A model generated the notes under the pieces. It was given only the letters and a program-made list of their open reading frames with translations. It did no database searches and had not been told where the DNA came from. A stretch of 64,000 nt of DNA from Prevotella merdae (GTDB taxonomy: Bacteria > Bacteroidota > Bacteroidia > Bacteroidales > Bacteroidaceae): positions 477,987 to 541,986 of the forward strand of contig NZ_LT985323.1 of NCBI RefSeq assembly GCF_900290275.1, read 5' to 3'. The position numbers were made by a program, and so were the translations under genes. Shown here one piece after another: positions 9,042 to 17,988 of this stretch (the first letter of the stretch is position 1; every line of letters starts with the position of its first letter).

Positions 9042-10253
9042 TTATGCCAACAGTTTCTCCAAACGCTCGCGTATAGCAGCAATGAAACCTGCAGATGTCT
9101 TAGGCTGCGGTGTTACACCTTCCATCAGACCAGCGAGGTCCTTTGTAACAATACCCTCATTAAGAGTCTGGAAGCAAGCCTCCTCAAGCTTATTGCCAAA
9201 GTTTACAAGTTCAGGCAGCGAGTCCATCTCACCACGTTTGCGCAAAGCACCACTCCATGCAAAGATAGTAGCCATTGGGTTGGTACTTGTTTCCTCACCC
9301 TTAAGATACTTGTAGTAATGGCGTGTCACAGTACCATGAGCAGCCTCGTACTCGTACTTGCCATCAGGAGATACAAGCACAGATGTCATCATTGCCAATG
9401 AGCCAAATGCTGTGCTGACCATATCAGACATAACGTCGCCGTCATAGTTCTTGCAAGCCCATATAAAGCCACCCTTCGAACGGATAACACGTGCTACGGC
9501 ATCATCGATAAGGGTATAGAAGAACTCCAATCCGCGTTTCTCAAACTCTTCCTTATACTCTTCGAATACCTCGTAGAAGATAATCTTGAACTGTGCGTCG
9601 TACTTCTTAGAGATTGTATCCTTTGTAGAGAACCATACGCTCTGGTTGGTATCCAACGCAAACTTGAAGCATGAATGAGCAAACGAGCGAATAGACTTGT
9701 CGGTATTATGCATAGCCTGAAGCACACCAGCACCCTTGAATGTATGAACAACCACCTCTTCGTGCTTGCCACTTTCGCCATCAAATATAAGTTTAGCAAC
9801 ACCTGGCTCATCTGCGCGAATCTCTACGCTCTTGTATACATCACCATAGGCATGACGTGCAATAGTGATAGGTTTCTCCCAATTGCGTACAGCCGGATGG
9901 ATGCTCGGAATAGTAATAGGTGTGCGGAATACGGTACCGTCGAGAATAGAACGTATTGTTCCATTAGGACTCTTCCACATCTGATGAAGCTTATACTCGT
10001 CCATACGCTGGTGGTTAGGTGTGATTGTAGCACACTTAACGGCAACACCAAGACGCTTGGTTGCCTCAGCAGCATCCTTTGTTATCTGGTCGGCTGTCTC
10101 ATCGCGCTTAACAAGACCAAGGTCGTAATATTCTGTCTTGAGGTCAACGAAAGGAAGAATAAGTTCATCCTTAATCATCTTCCACAATATACGGGTCATC
10201 TCGTCACCATCCATCTCTACGAGAGGAGTTGTCATCTGAATTTTCTGTGCCAT
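9042..10253 (-). CDS. icd: Isocitrate dehydrogenase (NADP+)
   Basis: This 403-aa enzyme is of the class that resembles eukaryotic cytosolic IDH, rather than E. coli Icd. It decarboxylates isocitrate to 2-oxoglutarate with NADP+, or carboxylates in reverse. Signatures are the start TPLVEMDGDEMTRILW, PNGTIRSILDGTVFR (substrate Ser/Asn/Arg), and the metal-binding block FIWACKNYDGDVMSDMVSTAFG. It is last in the citrate block, 160 bp after aconitase, with a repeat element filling the gap. It probably supplies 2-oxoglutarate for glutamate synthesis and NADPH. Confidence 0.95.
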   Translation of the reverse strand: MAQKIQMTTPLVEMDGDEMTRILWKMIKDELILPFVDLKTEYYDLGLVKRDETADQITKDAAEATKRLGVAVKCATITPNHQRMDEYKLHQMWKSPNGTIRSILDGTVFRTPITIPSIHPAVRNWEKPITIARHAYGDVYKSVEIRADEPGVAKLIFDGESGKHEEVVVHTFKGAGVLQAMHNTDKSIRSFAHSCFKFALDTNQSVWFSTKDTISKKYDAQFKIIFYEVFEEYKEEFEKRGLEFFYTLIDDAVARVIRSKGGFIWACKNYDGDVMSDMVSTAFGSLAMMTSVLVSPDGKYEYEAAHGTVTRHYYKYLKGEETSTNPMATIFAWSGALRKRGEMDSLPELVNFGNKLEEACFQTLNEGIVTKDLAGLMEGVTPQPKTSAGFIAAIRERLEKLLA

Positions 10254-10261
10254 AGGTAATT

Positions 10262-10411
10262 GATTTTTGAGTTTTGAATTTTAAGTTTTGAATTATTGCC
10301 GTTGGCAATTTTGAGTTATTGAGTTTTGAGTTTTGAATTGTCCTGCCAATTCCAAATTGGATAATTCACAATCGGCATAGCCGACAATTCAAAACTCAAA
10401 ATTCAAAATTG
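10262..10411. repeat. TTTTGAG/TTTTGAA heptad element with hairpins, copy A
   Basis: Runs of TTTTGAA/TTTTGAG-like heptads lie at the left, and their reverse complement (AAAACTCAAAATTC) lies at the right. Between them are two hairpins: TTGCCGTTGGCAA and AATCGGCATAGCCGACAATT. The architecture matches the element at 16268-16446 closely. It fills the acn-icd gap and could affect icd expression through RNA structure. Confidence 0.75.
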
Positions 10412-10413
10412 CT

Positions 10414-12654
10414 TCAGCGTTTCGATGAAGCATAATAGTTCATCAAGCATCCGTCTGCCAATATCTGACGCTCATTATCTGTGAGGTTCTGGAAGAAGAG
10501 GTGGATAGGCTGTACACCATTCTTGGTGATTACCTTTGCATCAATCTCTTCCTTACCAGAAATGATAGCCTCGCGTATGCCAGGGATAAACACCTTATCA
10601 CCAGGTTCGAAGTTGAACTCTACATCCTTGCCAATAGTGAATGGAACAATACCCCAGTTGATACAGTTAGAACGATAACGCTTTGTTGCATACTCGTAGC
10701 ATATATTAGCATCGCCACCAAGAACCTTTTGGCAACTTGCAGCCTGCTCACGTGCAGAACCATCGCCAGGACGGTTAGCAAATACGCATGAGCCGAATGA
10801 TGTATTCTCTGCAGTAGCACCAACAGCCTTAAGAGCCTCAGCAATATTGTCGCTTATATTGCCTTCGCGACGAGCGAGGTCCTGCTTCTGTATTTCCTTG
10901 CTCAAACCAACATACTCAGGTACGCGGCGAGATAGAGCAAACTCAGAAAGCTTCAATGGGTTAGAACGATATGAACTTGTTTCGCCTGAAGGGATAAGCT
11001 CATCTGTAGTTGTAACAGGATCGTGGATAACGGCAGCAAGCTCTACAAGCATGTTCTCTGCCATTGGATACATCTTAGGCCAGTCCTTGATGTTAGGACC
11101 ATATCGAAGCTCTGTCTCTGGCTTAGCCTTGCCAAATCCATTGTATACACGACACTTGTATATCTTGTCGTCATACTGATATGGCTTGTGTGTATTCTCG
11201 TACTCAACGTCTGTAGCTGCTGTTATGATACCACCATTAGCTGCAGTGGCAGCAATAGAGCGTGCATCCATAAGCGCTACCAATGACAACTGACCCTGAC
11301 CAGGCTTAGAACCTTCGCGGTTAGGGAAGTTACGTGTTGTATGACGTATACTTAGACCATTGTTTGAAGGAACATCGCCTGCACCAAAGCAAGGACCACA
11401 GAAAGCTGGCTTCATTGTAACACCTGCCTCCATAAGGTCGGCTGTTATGCCCTCACGAGTTACGGCCATAGATACAGGAGTTGACTGTGGATAAGCCGAA
11501 GCCGTGAAGTAGTCGTTGCCGATGCTCTTACCTTTTATAATAGAAGCTGCCTCTGCAAGGTTGTCGTATGTACCACCCGAGCATCCGGCAATAATGCCTT
11601 GGTCGGCCCGAACCTTACCGTCAACAATCTTGTCAAGAAGATGAACGTCAACCTTATCGCCAAAACGTTTCTTTGCATCTTCCTCTATGCGTGTGAGTAT
11701 ACCTACTGGATCGGCCTGAAGTTCGTGAATGGTAACAGCGTTAGACGGATGGAACGGCAATGCTATCATAGCCTCCTGTGAAGAGAGGTCAATACGAATC
11801 ATCATATCGTAATAAGCCACATCGCCTGGTTTTAATTCGCGATAGTCCTGTGGACGCTCGTGTATCTCGTAATGGTGCTTTACCTCCTCATCGGTTACCC
11901 ATATTGAGCTCAAGCAAGTGGTCTCTGTTGTCATGATATCAATACCGTTACGGAAGTCGATAGGCAGATTCTTAACACCAGGTCCAGCAAACTCGAGTAC
12001 CTTATTCTTCACAACACCACTCTCGAATGTAGCCTTAACAAGCGAAATGGCAACGTCGTGCGGACCAATACCCTTCTTAGGCTTGCCCTCGAGCCATACA
12101 AGCACAACTTCAGGAGCATTGATATCCCATGTGTTTTTAAGCAGCTGCTTAACAAGCTCGCCGCCACCTTCGCCCACACCCATATTACCAAGTGAGCCAT
12201 AGCGTGTATGTGAGTCGGAACCGAGAATCATGTTACCGCATTTAACCATCATCTCACGAGCATACTGGTGGATTACTGCTTGGTTGGCAGGAACGTATAT
12301 ACCACCATACTTCTTGGCAGCAGACAGGCCAAATACATGGTCGTCTTCGTTGATAGTTCCACCTACAGCACATAGAGAGTTGTGGCAGTTGGTCATAGCA
12401 TAAGGCAACGGGAACTCTGTCAAGCCACTTGCGCGTGCTGTCTGAATGATACCTACGTAGGTGATATCGTGCGACATCATCGCGTCGAAGCGGATGCGCA
12501 TCTTCTTACCCTTTGCTCCGTCAACATCATGCGAGCGCAGAATGCCGTATGTGATAGTGTTCTCGCGAGCCTCATCTGGGTTCATGCCCTGATACTCGTC
12601 GCGGATTTCTGTACCGTTTAGGAGATAGACTCCATGATTAATGAGTTCAACCAT
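10414..12654 (-). CDS. Aconitate hydratase
   Basis: This 746-aa 4Fe-4S enzyme interconverts citrate and isocitrate. Cluster ligands are visible as Cys in AGCSGGTYDN near residue 360 and the pair in PAFCGPCFGAGD near residue 425. Substrate-binding motifs include GSDSHTRYGSLGNMGVGEGG near residue 150 and the C-terminal swivel segment YRSNCINWGIVPFT. The ends of these motifs differ from E. coli AcnA/AcnB, and it belongs to the aconitase form usual in Bacteroidetes. It lies upstream of icd and downstream of citC/G in the same direction, with a possible promoter of its own at 12683-12690. Confidence 0.93.
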   Translation of the reverse strand: MVELINHGVYLLNGTEIRDEYQGMNPDEARENTITYGILRSHDVDGAKGKKMRIRFDAMMSHDITYVGIIQTARASGLTEFPLPYAMTNCHNSLCAVGGTINEDDHVFGLSAAKKYGGIYVPANQAVIHQYAREMMVKCGNMILGSDSHTRYGSLGNMGVGEGGGELVKQLLKNTWDINAPEVVLVWLEGKPKKGIGPHDVAISLVKATFESGVVKNKVLEFAGPGVKNLPIDFRNGIDIMTTETTCLSSIWVTDEEVKHHYEIHERPQDYRELKPGDVAYYDMMIRIDLSSQEAMIALPFHPSNAVTIHELQADPVGILTRIEEDAKKRFGDKVDVHLLDKIVDGKVRADQGIIAGCSGGTYDNLAEAASIIKGKSIGNDYFTASAYPQSTPVSMAVTREGITADLMEAGVTMKPAFCGPCFGAGDVPSNNGLSIRHTTRNFPNREGSKPGQGQLSLVALMDARSIAATAANGGIITAATDVEYENTHKPYQYDDKIYKCRVYNGFGKAKPETELRYGPNIKDWPKMYPMAENMLVELAAVIHDPVTTTDELIPSGETSSYRSNPLKLSEFALSRRVPEYVGLSKEIQKQDLARREGNISDNIAEALKAVGATAENTSFGSCVFANRPGDGSAREQAASCQKVLGGDANICYEYATKRYRSNCINWGIVPFTIGKDVEFNFEPGDKVFIPGIREAIISGKEEIDAKVITKNGVQPIHLFFQNLTDNERQILADGCLMNYYASSKR

Positions 12655-12682
12655 AATGTCAATGTTTTTAGTTTTCGAAGAA

Positions 12683-12690
12683 TAAAGGTA
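12683..12690 (-). promoter_or_regulatory. Possible promoter for acn-icd
   Basis: Minus-strand TACCTTTA resembles the -7 consensus (last base A instead of G) about 30 bases before the aconitase ATG. No -33 element is clear. It would allow acn-icd expression without the cit genes. Confidence 0.35.
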
Positions 12691-12782
12691 CTAATTTTTA
12701 TTTGTTAGTAATATAGATTGTTTCAAAATCTTGTAAATTTGTGTCTTTTATTGATGTATTTAGTATATTTTATGAAATTATT

Positions 12783-14678
12783 TTACTGTTTGCGCACAAT
12801 ACAAGACAAAAAGACAACGAGCGACAACATATCAGCACTACCTCCAGGAGATATGTTACGATGTATATAGTCGGTGTTCATAGCCTGTAATGCCGCCTCA
12901 AAATTTACTATATTTCGAGATGTGTCAAGCATTTGCCTGGCTTCTGTCTTTACCTCTTGCATTGTTTCCATTGATGTACGGTATACGATGTTAGTATCGT
13001 CAAGGTCGCACATTATTCGCAGCAATGTCTTGTGCAGAGCATAGTTGTCGCCCTCTGCAATGCGGTCAATGTAGAAAGGCAGCCATGCCTTGAACAGTTG
13101 CGTATAACCTTCGCGGGCATTGTCAAGTGCGCCTTTCAGTATGTTGTTTGCCTTAGCCTTGCTACCATGAGTTCCGTTTGTATCGGGAAATAGACGGGCA
13201 AGCGAAGCTATTGAGTTGCTTAAAGATTTAATTTGTTTGCTGTTTACATCATTGTATGCCATAGTGCCACATCCCTCAGCTTGTGTGATACGGCAGAATG
13301 CCTCACCTGCTAAGGCAACTGCAGCAAGACCAATAGAGAATAGTGCACCTTTGTGGGTGTTCACTCCACCTGTAACCTTAAACATTTCCCGTTCTGCCTC
13401 AATGCCAATATTCACTATCTCGTCATGACATGGCTGTTTGTCAGTAAAGCCAAGTTGGGCAAGACGCACAAAATAGGGATGCAGAGCCTGTATGCTGCGT
13501 TGCATCAATGCATGATCCATATCGCGATGAGCACCATTGTCATTGCGGTCTACCAATCCTGGCTTGGGAGTAGTGTCGAGCTCGGCTTGCAATGCCATCG
13601 ATGCAAGATGTCCTATTATATAAGGTATAGTGGTAGGTGGCACAAGCTGTATAGCGTCCCATAGACAACCTTCCATCATAGCCTTGCGCACACGCGATGC
13701 ACTGATTGCACTTCCTTCCTGTTGTTTTCGTTGTATCTCGTGCACATGTTCCTCTCCAAGTTGCTGATGCATAAGCTCGTTATATCGTCGGGTAAGAGGA
13801 TCGGTAGGTTCGCTGCCGAAGAACCTTATTGTAGCGCCAAGAGCTGGAGCAATACGGTGACGATATAGGTCGAGATCGAGAATAATCTGCGTATCAGTTG
13901 CATCAGAGAGTTGTTTCAGGAAATAAGTCGGGAATGTTGCCGCGCTAACAGCGTAGTCGCTTCCGTCAACAACAACAACATTCCCTATATCCCTAACGCC
14001 TTGGCTCACCATCGCCTTGCGTTCGTTGTACGAGAACATGGAGCAGTCTTCCCTGACGACTACAACATACAATCTTTCAACCAACTCTGACGACTGCTCT
14101 ACAAGGAAGCGATGTCCCAAAGTGAAAGGGTTTGCGTTCATTACTATTGCACCTATCGGTTTCCGAGCATTCGAAACAACTGATTCGTCATTCTTTAACT
14201 CTTCACTCTTAACTCTTAACTCTTCACTCTTAACTCCTAACTCTTCACTCTTAACTCCTAACTCTTCACTCTTAACTCTTAACTCTTCACTATACTTTTC
14301 TATTCCTCCTACACCTGTCTCCATCAATATAGCATTTGGAGATTCGGCAATAAGCCGGAACGACAAGCTCTCGAAGAGTTGGCGGTTATCAGGTTTGGTG
14401 TACAGTTTCACACACTGGCAACCTTCAGCATTAGCTTTGGCTATCAGATGAGAAACAATGACATTAGCCACAGCTTCCCCCTTATGTCCGTCAGCCACAG
14501 CAACACATTTTATCACACTACCCTTCAATCCGCCACCCGCAATCATCTCATCAGACGATTCATCAACAATGGCGGCATAGTAGTCTACGTCGTCATACCG
14601 TAACCCATTAGTCTGTAGAAACATCTCTATCTGACGTCGTTGGCGGGGTATTGTTGGGTGAAGCTCGAGTATATTCAA
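12783..14678 (-). CDS. CitC-CitG fusion: citrate lyase ligase / triphosphoribosyl-dephospho-CoA synthase
   Basis: This 631-aa fusion matures citrate lyase. Residues 1-125 are the GNAT-like N-terminal domain of CitC. Residues about 175-350 are the nucleotidyltransferase domain with IGAIVMNANPFTLGHR (the TLGH site), which activates the acyl carrier by acetylation. Residues about 355-631 are CitG, with TTPKPGLVDRNDNGAHRDMD, which builds the prosthetic-group precursor from dephospho-CoA and ATP. CitC and CitG are usually separate proteins. Residues 130-162 are a low-complexity insert of SEELRVK/SEELGVK heptads encoded by a 7-bp DNA repeat, placed between two domains where it is probably tolerated. 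The upstream neighbour is the transposase, then citX. Confidence 0.92.
   Translation of the reverse strand: MNILELHPTIPRQRRQIEMFLQTNGLRYDDVDYYAAIVDESSDEMIAGGGLKGSVIKCVAVADGHKGEAVANVIVSHLIAKANAEGCQCVKLYTKPDNRQLFESLSFRLIAESPNAILMETGVGGIEKYSEELRVKSEELGVKSEELGVKSEELRVKSEELKNDESVVSNARKPIGAIVMNANPFTLGHRFLVEQSSELVERLYVVVVREDCSMFSYNERKAMVSQGVRDIGNVVVVDGSDYAVSAATFPTYFLKQLSDATDTQIILDLDLYRHRIAPALGATIRFFGSEPTDPLTRRYNELMHQQLGEEHVHEIQRKQQEGSAISASRVRKAMMEGCLWDAIQLVPPTTIPYIIGHLASMALQAELDTTPKPGLVDRNDNGAHRDMDHALMQRSIQALHPYFVRLAQLGFTDKQPCHDEIVNIGIEAEREMFKVTGGVNTHKGALFSIGLAAVALAGEAFCRITQAEGCGTMAYNDVNSKQIKSLSNSIASLARLFPDTNGTHGSKAKANNILKGALDNAREGYTQLFKAWLPFYIDRIAEGDNYALHKTLLRIMCDLDDTNIVYRTSMETMQEVKTEARQMLDTSRNIVNFEAALQAMNTDYIHRNISPGGSADMLSLVVFLSCIVRKQ
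14196..14293. repeat. In-frame heptanucleotide array inside citC/G
   Basis: Fourteen 7-bp units (TAACTCT, TAACTCC, TCACTCT and one TCACTAT on the plus strand) form 21-bp higher-order repeats. Because 21 is divisible by three, the reading frame is kept and gives four and a half copies of SEEL[RG]VK. Confidence 0.95.
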
Positions 14679-14732
14679 GGTTTTAATTACTTTTTATTCA
14701 ATGCTTTTGCCATAACGGAACATATCATCTAA

Positions 14733-14938
14733 AATGTTTTCGCCCATTCAGGCGTTTTGTGCATATCATGAACATGTTTTCGTCCATTCAAGGCATTTTG
14801 TGCATATTATGAACATGTTTTCGCCCATTCAAGGCATATTGTGCATACTATGAACATGTTTTCGCCCATTCAAGGCATATTGTGCATACTATGAACATGT
14901 TTTCGTCCATTCAAGGCATATTGTGCATACTATGAAAT
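14733..14938. repeat. 41-bp tandem repeat, about 5 copies
   Basis: Copies starting GAACATGTTTTCG recur at 14770, 14811, 14852 and 14893, exactly 41 bp apart. A degenerate first copy precedes them and a partial copy starts at 14934. The repeat fills the gap between citC/G and the transposase element. No ORF is supported. Confidence 0.93.
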
Positions 14939-14941
14939 AAT

Positions 14942-15585
14942 GCGGGCTGAAAGCCCAATTTGCGCCTAGCCCAGGGCAACGCCCTGGGTAGAACGTTTGT
15001 ATTCCCCTACGCCCTGAAAGGGCAAAAGCGTTTCAATCTTTAAACACATATCGTTCATCATATTCTATATTATATGAAATAAGAAACGCCTTATACTCAT
15101 CGGCAAACGAAACTCTTTTGTGATGCTCGCGCTGTCCTTTGATATATTCTAGGGTTTTACTAACAACCGATTGACTCACCGAAAAAGCCCCATATCCACC
15201 TTGCCATGCAAACATATGATATTTTGGCGATATCGACTTTATCCATCGGCTGCTATTGCGTTTTATTTCTTCTACCACATACGATAGTGCCACATCTTTT
15301 GAAAGAATAAACAATATATGTACATGGTCTGCCACACCACCGACTTGTATATCTATACATCCAGTATTATTAACGAGCTGTCCTATATATGAGTGGATGC
15401 GATCTATATCATCGTCTTGAATCTTAGGACTCGTTGTTTTGACGTGGAAGATTAGATGTATGTATGTCTTACATAATGACTGTGGCATATTATTTACGCT
15501 TTTGCCCTTTCAGGGCGTATTATTGATTTTACTCATATACCCAGGGCGTTGCCCTGGGCTAGGCGCTGATGCCCCTTCGGGGCGT
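14942..15585. mobile_element. REP-flanked transposase element (RAYT-like)
   Basis: The single transposase ORF is bracketed by nested inverted copies of hairpin-forming sequence. Inner arms ACGCCCTGAAAGGGCAAAAG and its complement lie at 15009-15030 and 15497-15518. Outer arms GCCTAGCCCAGGGC and its complement lie at 14964-14990 and 15538-15564, each itself a palindrome. Outermost are small GGGCTGAAAGCCC and GCCCCTTCGGGGC hairpins. This is the arrangement of REP-associated tyrosine transposases. It interrupts the citrate operon between citX and citC/G. Confidence 0.75.
15033..15488 (-). CDS. IS200-like / REP-associated tyrosine transposase
   Basis: This 151-aa Y1 HUH transposase has the metal-binding HVHILF near residue 60 and a tyrosine in the helix TLEYIKGQREHHK near residue 113, the likely catalytic residue. 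It is complete for the small Bacteroidetes subgroup and looks intact. It mobilises single-stranded DNA and, in RAYT systems, is linked to REP hairpins, which flank this gene on both sides. It lies in the same orientation as the cit genes and could be cotranscribed. There is no associated IS605 TnpB. Confidence 0.9.
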   Translation of the reverse strand: MPQSLCKTYIHLIFHVKTTSPKIQDDDIDRIHSYIGQLVNNTGCIDIQVGGVADHVHILFILSKDVALSYVVEEIKRNSSRWIKSISPKYHMFAWQGGYGAFSVSQSVVSKTLEYIKGQREHHKRVSFADEYKAFLISYNIEYDERYVFKD

Positions 15586-15710
15586 ATTGACAACTATCGC
15601 TTACACGCTATAACCTTCGTGACGTATTGACAACTATCGCATACACGCTATAACCTTCGGGGCATATTGTCAACTATCGCATACACGCTATACCATTTGG
15701 AATGTATTGT
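15584..15710. repeat. 40-bp tandem repeat, 3 copies
   Basis: GTATTGACAACTATCGC-type units start at 15584, 15624, 15664 and (partial) 15704, exactly 40 bp apart. The unit end, CCTTCGGGGC, resembles the hairpin at the right end of the transposase element. The array may therefore have grown from that end. It abuts the end of citX. Confidence 0.9.
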
Positions 15711-16267
15711 CAGATATTTGCTTGGTATTCATCCACCATTGCATTTATTCTCTCCCATATCTCCTCTTGCGTGTGCCACCTCATCCTCATGCAATATCTT
15801 GCTTCGCGGTCACACACAAGGCAACGACGTGGGTGGCTCCCTACTCTATCTCTTGAAACCGGCACACCATCCTTGTCTATGATGTCGATATCGAAGAGTC
15901 TACCTAAGGGGTGAGTATCTTCTATCTGTACAGCAATGCGCTTGGCTTCGAGCAATGGTAAGGGGGTTATGAGATAGGCTTCGTATCCAGTTTCGAGGTC
16001 GCGCTCTATCAAGCACCCACCAAACCTAACTCCTAATTCGTCACTCCTAACTCCTAACTCGTCATTCCTAACTCCTAATTCGTAACTCTCAATCATCTGC
16101 TCCACCGCAGCATGAGCCACGATAAGCGACTGCTGATTACGCTTCACGCTTCCTGGCATAACGACAGTAAGGCACACCAGTGTCTTTCCCGAATGTTCAG
16201 CCAGCAACTTTTGTTGCATAGCATGGCGTGAGTCGCGACTCGCCAGAAGTTCGTTAAGCGTAACCAT
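15710..16267 (-). CDS. citX: Holo-citrate lyase synthase CitX
   Basis: This 185-aa protein transfers the phosphoribosyl-dephospho-CoA prosthetic group to the citrate lyase acyl carrier CitD. The family core is clear: THPLGRLFDIDIID, then GVPVSRDRVG, then RRCLVCDREARYCMRMRWH with paired cysteines. Residues 60-80 are a heptad insert (ELGVRND, ELGVRSD, ELGVRFG) from a 7-bp DNA repeat. It lies downstream of citF across a 179-bp repeat element. Confidence 0.9.
   Translation of the reverse strand: MVTLNELLASRDSRHAMQQKLLAEHSGKTLVCLTVVMPGSVKRNQQSLIVAHAAVEQMIESYELGVRNDELGVRSDELGVRFGGCLIERDLETGYEAYLITPLPLLEAKRIAVQIEDTHPLGRLFDIDIIDKDGVPVSRDRVGSHPRRCLVCDREARYCMRMRWHTQEEIWERINAMVDEYQANI
16027..16089. repeat. 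In-frame heptanucleotide array inside citX
   Basis: Nine 7-bp units (TAACTCC, TAATTCG, TCACTCC and variants) have the same three-unit register as the array in citC/G. They encode three 7-residue repeats, DELGVRS-like. Confidence 0.93.
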
Positions 16268-16446
16268 TGAATGAATTTTGAATTTTGAGTTTTGAGTTTT
16301 GAATTGTTGCCTTTGGCAATTTTGAGTTTTGAATTGTGCGCTTCGCGCATTTTGAGTTGTGAATTCTTAATTCCTAATTGAATAATTCCTAATCGGCGCA
16401 GCCGACAATTCCTAATTCAAAACTCAAAATTCAAAACTCAAAATTC
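16268..16446. repeat. TTTTGAG/TTTTGAA heptad element with hairpins, copy B
   Basis: TTTTGAA/TTTTGAG heptads lie at the left and their complements at the right. Between them are the hairpins TTGCCTTTGGCAA, TGCGCTTCGCGCA and AATCGGCGCAGCCGACAATT. It has the same order of parts as the element at 10262-10411. It separates citF from citX. Confidence 0.78.
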
Positions 16447-17988
16447 CTAATTCCTAATGTTCTTTATAACATCCAGCACCGAGCCATCTCTGCCAAGCAC
16501 AACACCAACTACCTTGTCGCCGAACGGCAATGGAGCTGGAGTGCCAATGATAGATAAAGCACGGTCGCGCAGATCCTCAAGACTTACAAGCTTCAAGCCA
16601 GCTGCACGCAGACGCTCGGCTATCTCTGGACGAGACGGATTAACGGCAATGCCATACTCTGTTACAACAACGTCTACCGATTTGCCCGGAGTGATAAGTG
16701 TTGTTACCTCATTCACAATGCAAGGAATTCTGCCACGAAGCAACGGACATACAATAATGCTGAGAGCAGAGTCTTCGGCTGTATCGGGATGACCACCAAC
16801 AGCACCACGGATGATACCGTCGCTACCAACAAGAACATTAACGTTGAAGTTGACGTCAACCTCAAGAGCCGACAATATAACAATGTCGAGATAATGCGTA
16901 GCAGAGCCCTGCTCCATAGCACTTGCATACTCGTATGCGGCAACCTCCTTATGTTTAGGGTCGTTCTTTAACGACTCGGCTGCCACCTTATCAAACGATT
17001 GCACATCAATCAATCGGTCAATAAGACCCTCCTCATGCATCTTAACCATGTGGGCAGTAATGCCACCAAGTGCAAACGAAGCAGTTATACCCTGGTCTAT
17101 CATACTCTGACGGATATACTTAACAGCAGCTAACGACGCGCCACCCGTACCTGTCTGGATAGAGAAACCTTGGCGGAAGTAGCCACTGGCAAGAATAACC
17201 TTGGCAGCTTGCTTGGCAAGCAATATATCGCGAGGGTTCTTAGTATCGCGTATAGCTCCCGAGGCAATCTTAGAAGAGTCGCCTACAGAGTCAACCTCAA
17301 CTACGAAGTCTACATCATGCTCCGATATAGCGTTAGGTGTATTAGGATAAGGCACGAGGTCGTCAGTCAATATCACCACCTTATCTGCATAACGTGCGTC
17401 AGGCAGAGCATATCCCAACGAGCCACAAATACTCTTGGCATTCTCCGAACGCGAATAGCCACAAGCATTGCCTAATGTATCACAAGACGACGCGCCAAGG
17501 AAAGCTACATCAATATGCAACTCGCCTGATGCAATAGCAGCACCGCGGTTGCCATGCGAACGGAATATTACAGGCTTATCCATCAACCCATGAGAAATCT
17601 CGTTAGCCAGTTCGCCACGCAGTCCAGATGTTGACACCTGCGTGATAACACCATTCTTTATATGCTGGATAAGCGGAGCATGCACATCCTGCAAACTTGA
17701 AGCTGCAAGATGCAAGTCCTTAAAGCCCATTGCAGCCAACTTGTCTACAACCATATTTACCACCTTATCGCCACCACGGAAGTGGTGATGGAAAGATATA
17801 GTCATACCGTCGCGCAAGCCAGAACGGCGAATAGCCTCCTCAAGTGTTACAAGCTTCGGACTCTTCTGCTGAAGTTCCATACGTGGAGTAACCTCCTTAA
17901 GGTCGTGCTCTACATTATTATAAACCTTTTTTCCCATAGCCTCAGCCACCTGCGAGGCAATGGCAAGTCTTTCTTTCAGTGTGCTCAT
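16447..17988 (-). CDS. citF: Citrate lyase alpha subunit (citrate:acetyl-ACP transferase)
   Basis: This 513-aa subunit exchanges acetyl for citryl on the acyl carrier, the first half of citrate cleavage to acetate and oxaloacetate. It is recognisable as CitF over its whole length, with GMTISFHHHFRGGDKVVNMV early, SHGNRGAAIASGELHIDVAFLG, and the C-terminal VVVTEYGIAVNPSRPEIAERL. Length matches the family. Its start overlaps the end of citE by 4 bases, showing translational coupling. Confidence 0.96.
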   Translation of the reverse strand: MSTLKERLAIASQVAEAMGKKVYNNVEHDLKEVTPRMELQQKSPKLVTLEEAIRRSGLRDGMTISFHHHFRGGDKVVNMVVDKLAAMGFKDLHLAASSLQDVHAPLIQHIKNGVITQVSTSGLRGELANEISHGLMDKPVIFRSHGNRGAAIASGELHIDVAFLGASSCDTLGNACGYSRSENAKSICGSLGYALPDARYADKVVILTDDLVPYPNTPNAISEHDVDFVVEVDSVGDSSKIASGAIRDTKNPRDILLAKQAAKVILASGYFRQGFSIQTGTGGASLAAVKYIRQSMIDQGITASFALGGITAHMVKMHEEGLIDRLIDVQSFDKVAAESLKNDPKHKEVAAYEYASAMEQGSATHYLDIVILSALEVDVNFNVNVLVGSDGIIRGAVGGHPDTAEDSALSIIVCPLLRGRIPCIVNEVTTLITPGKSVDVVVTEYGIAVNPSRPEIAERLRAAGLKLVSLEDLRDRALSIIGTPAPLPFGDKVVGVVLGRDGSVLDVIKNIRN

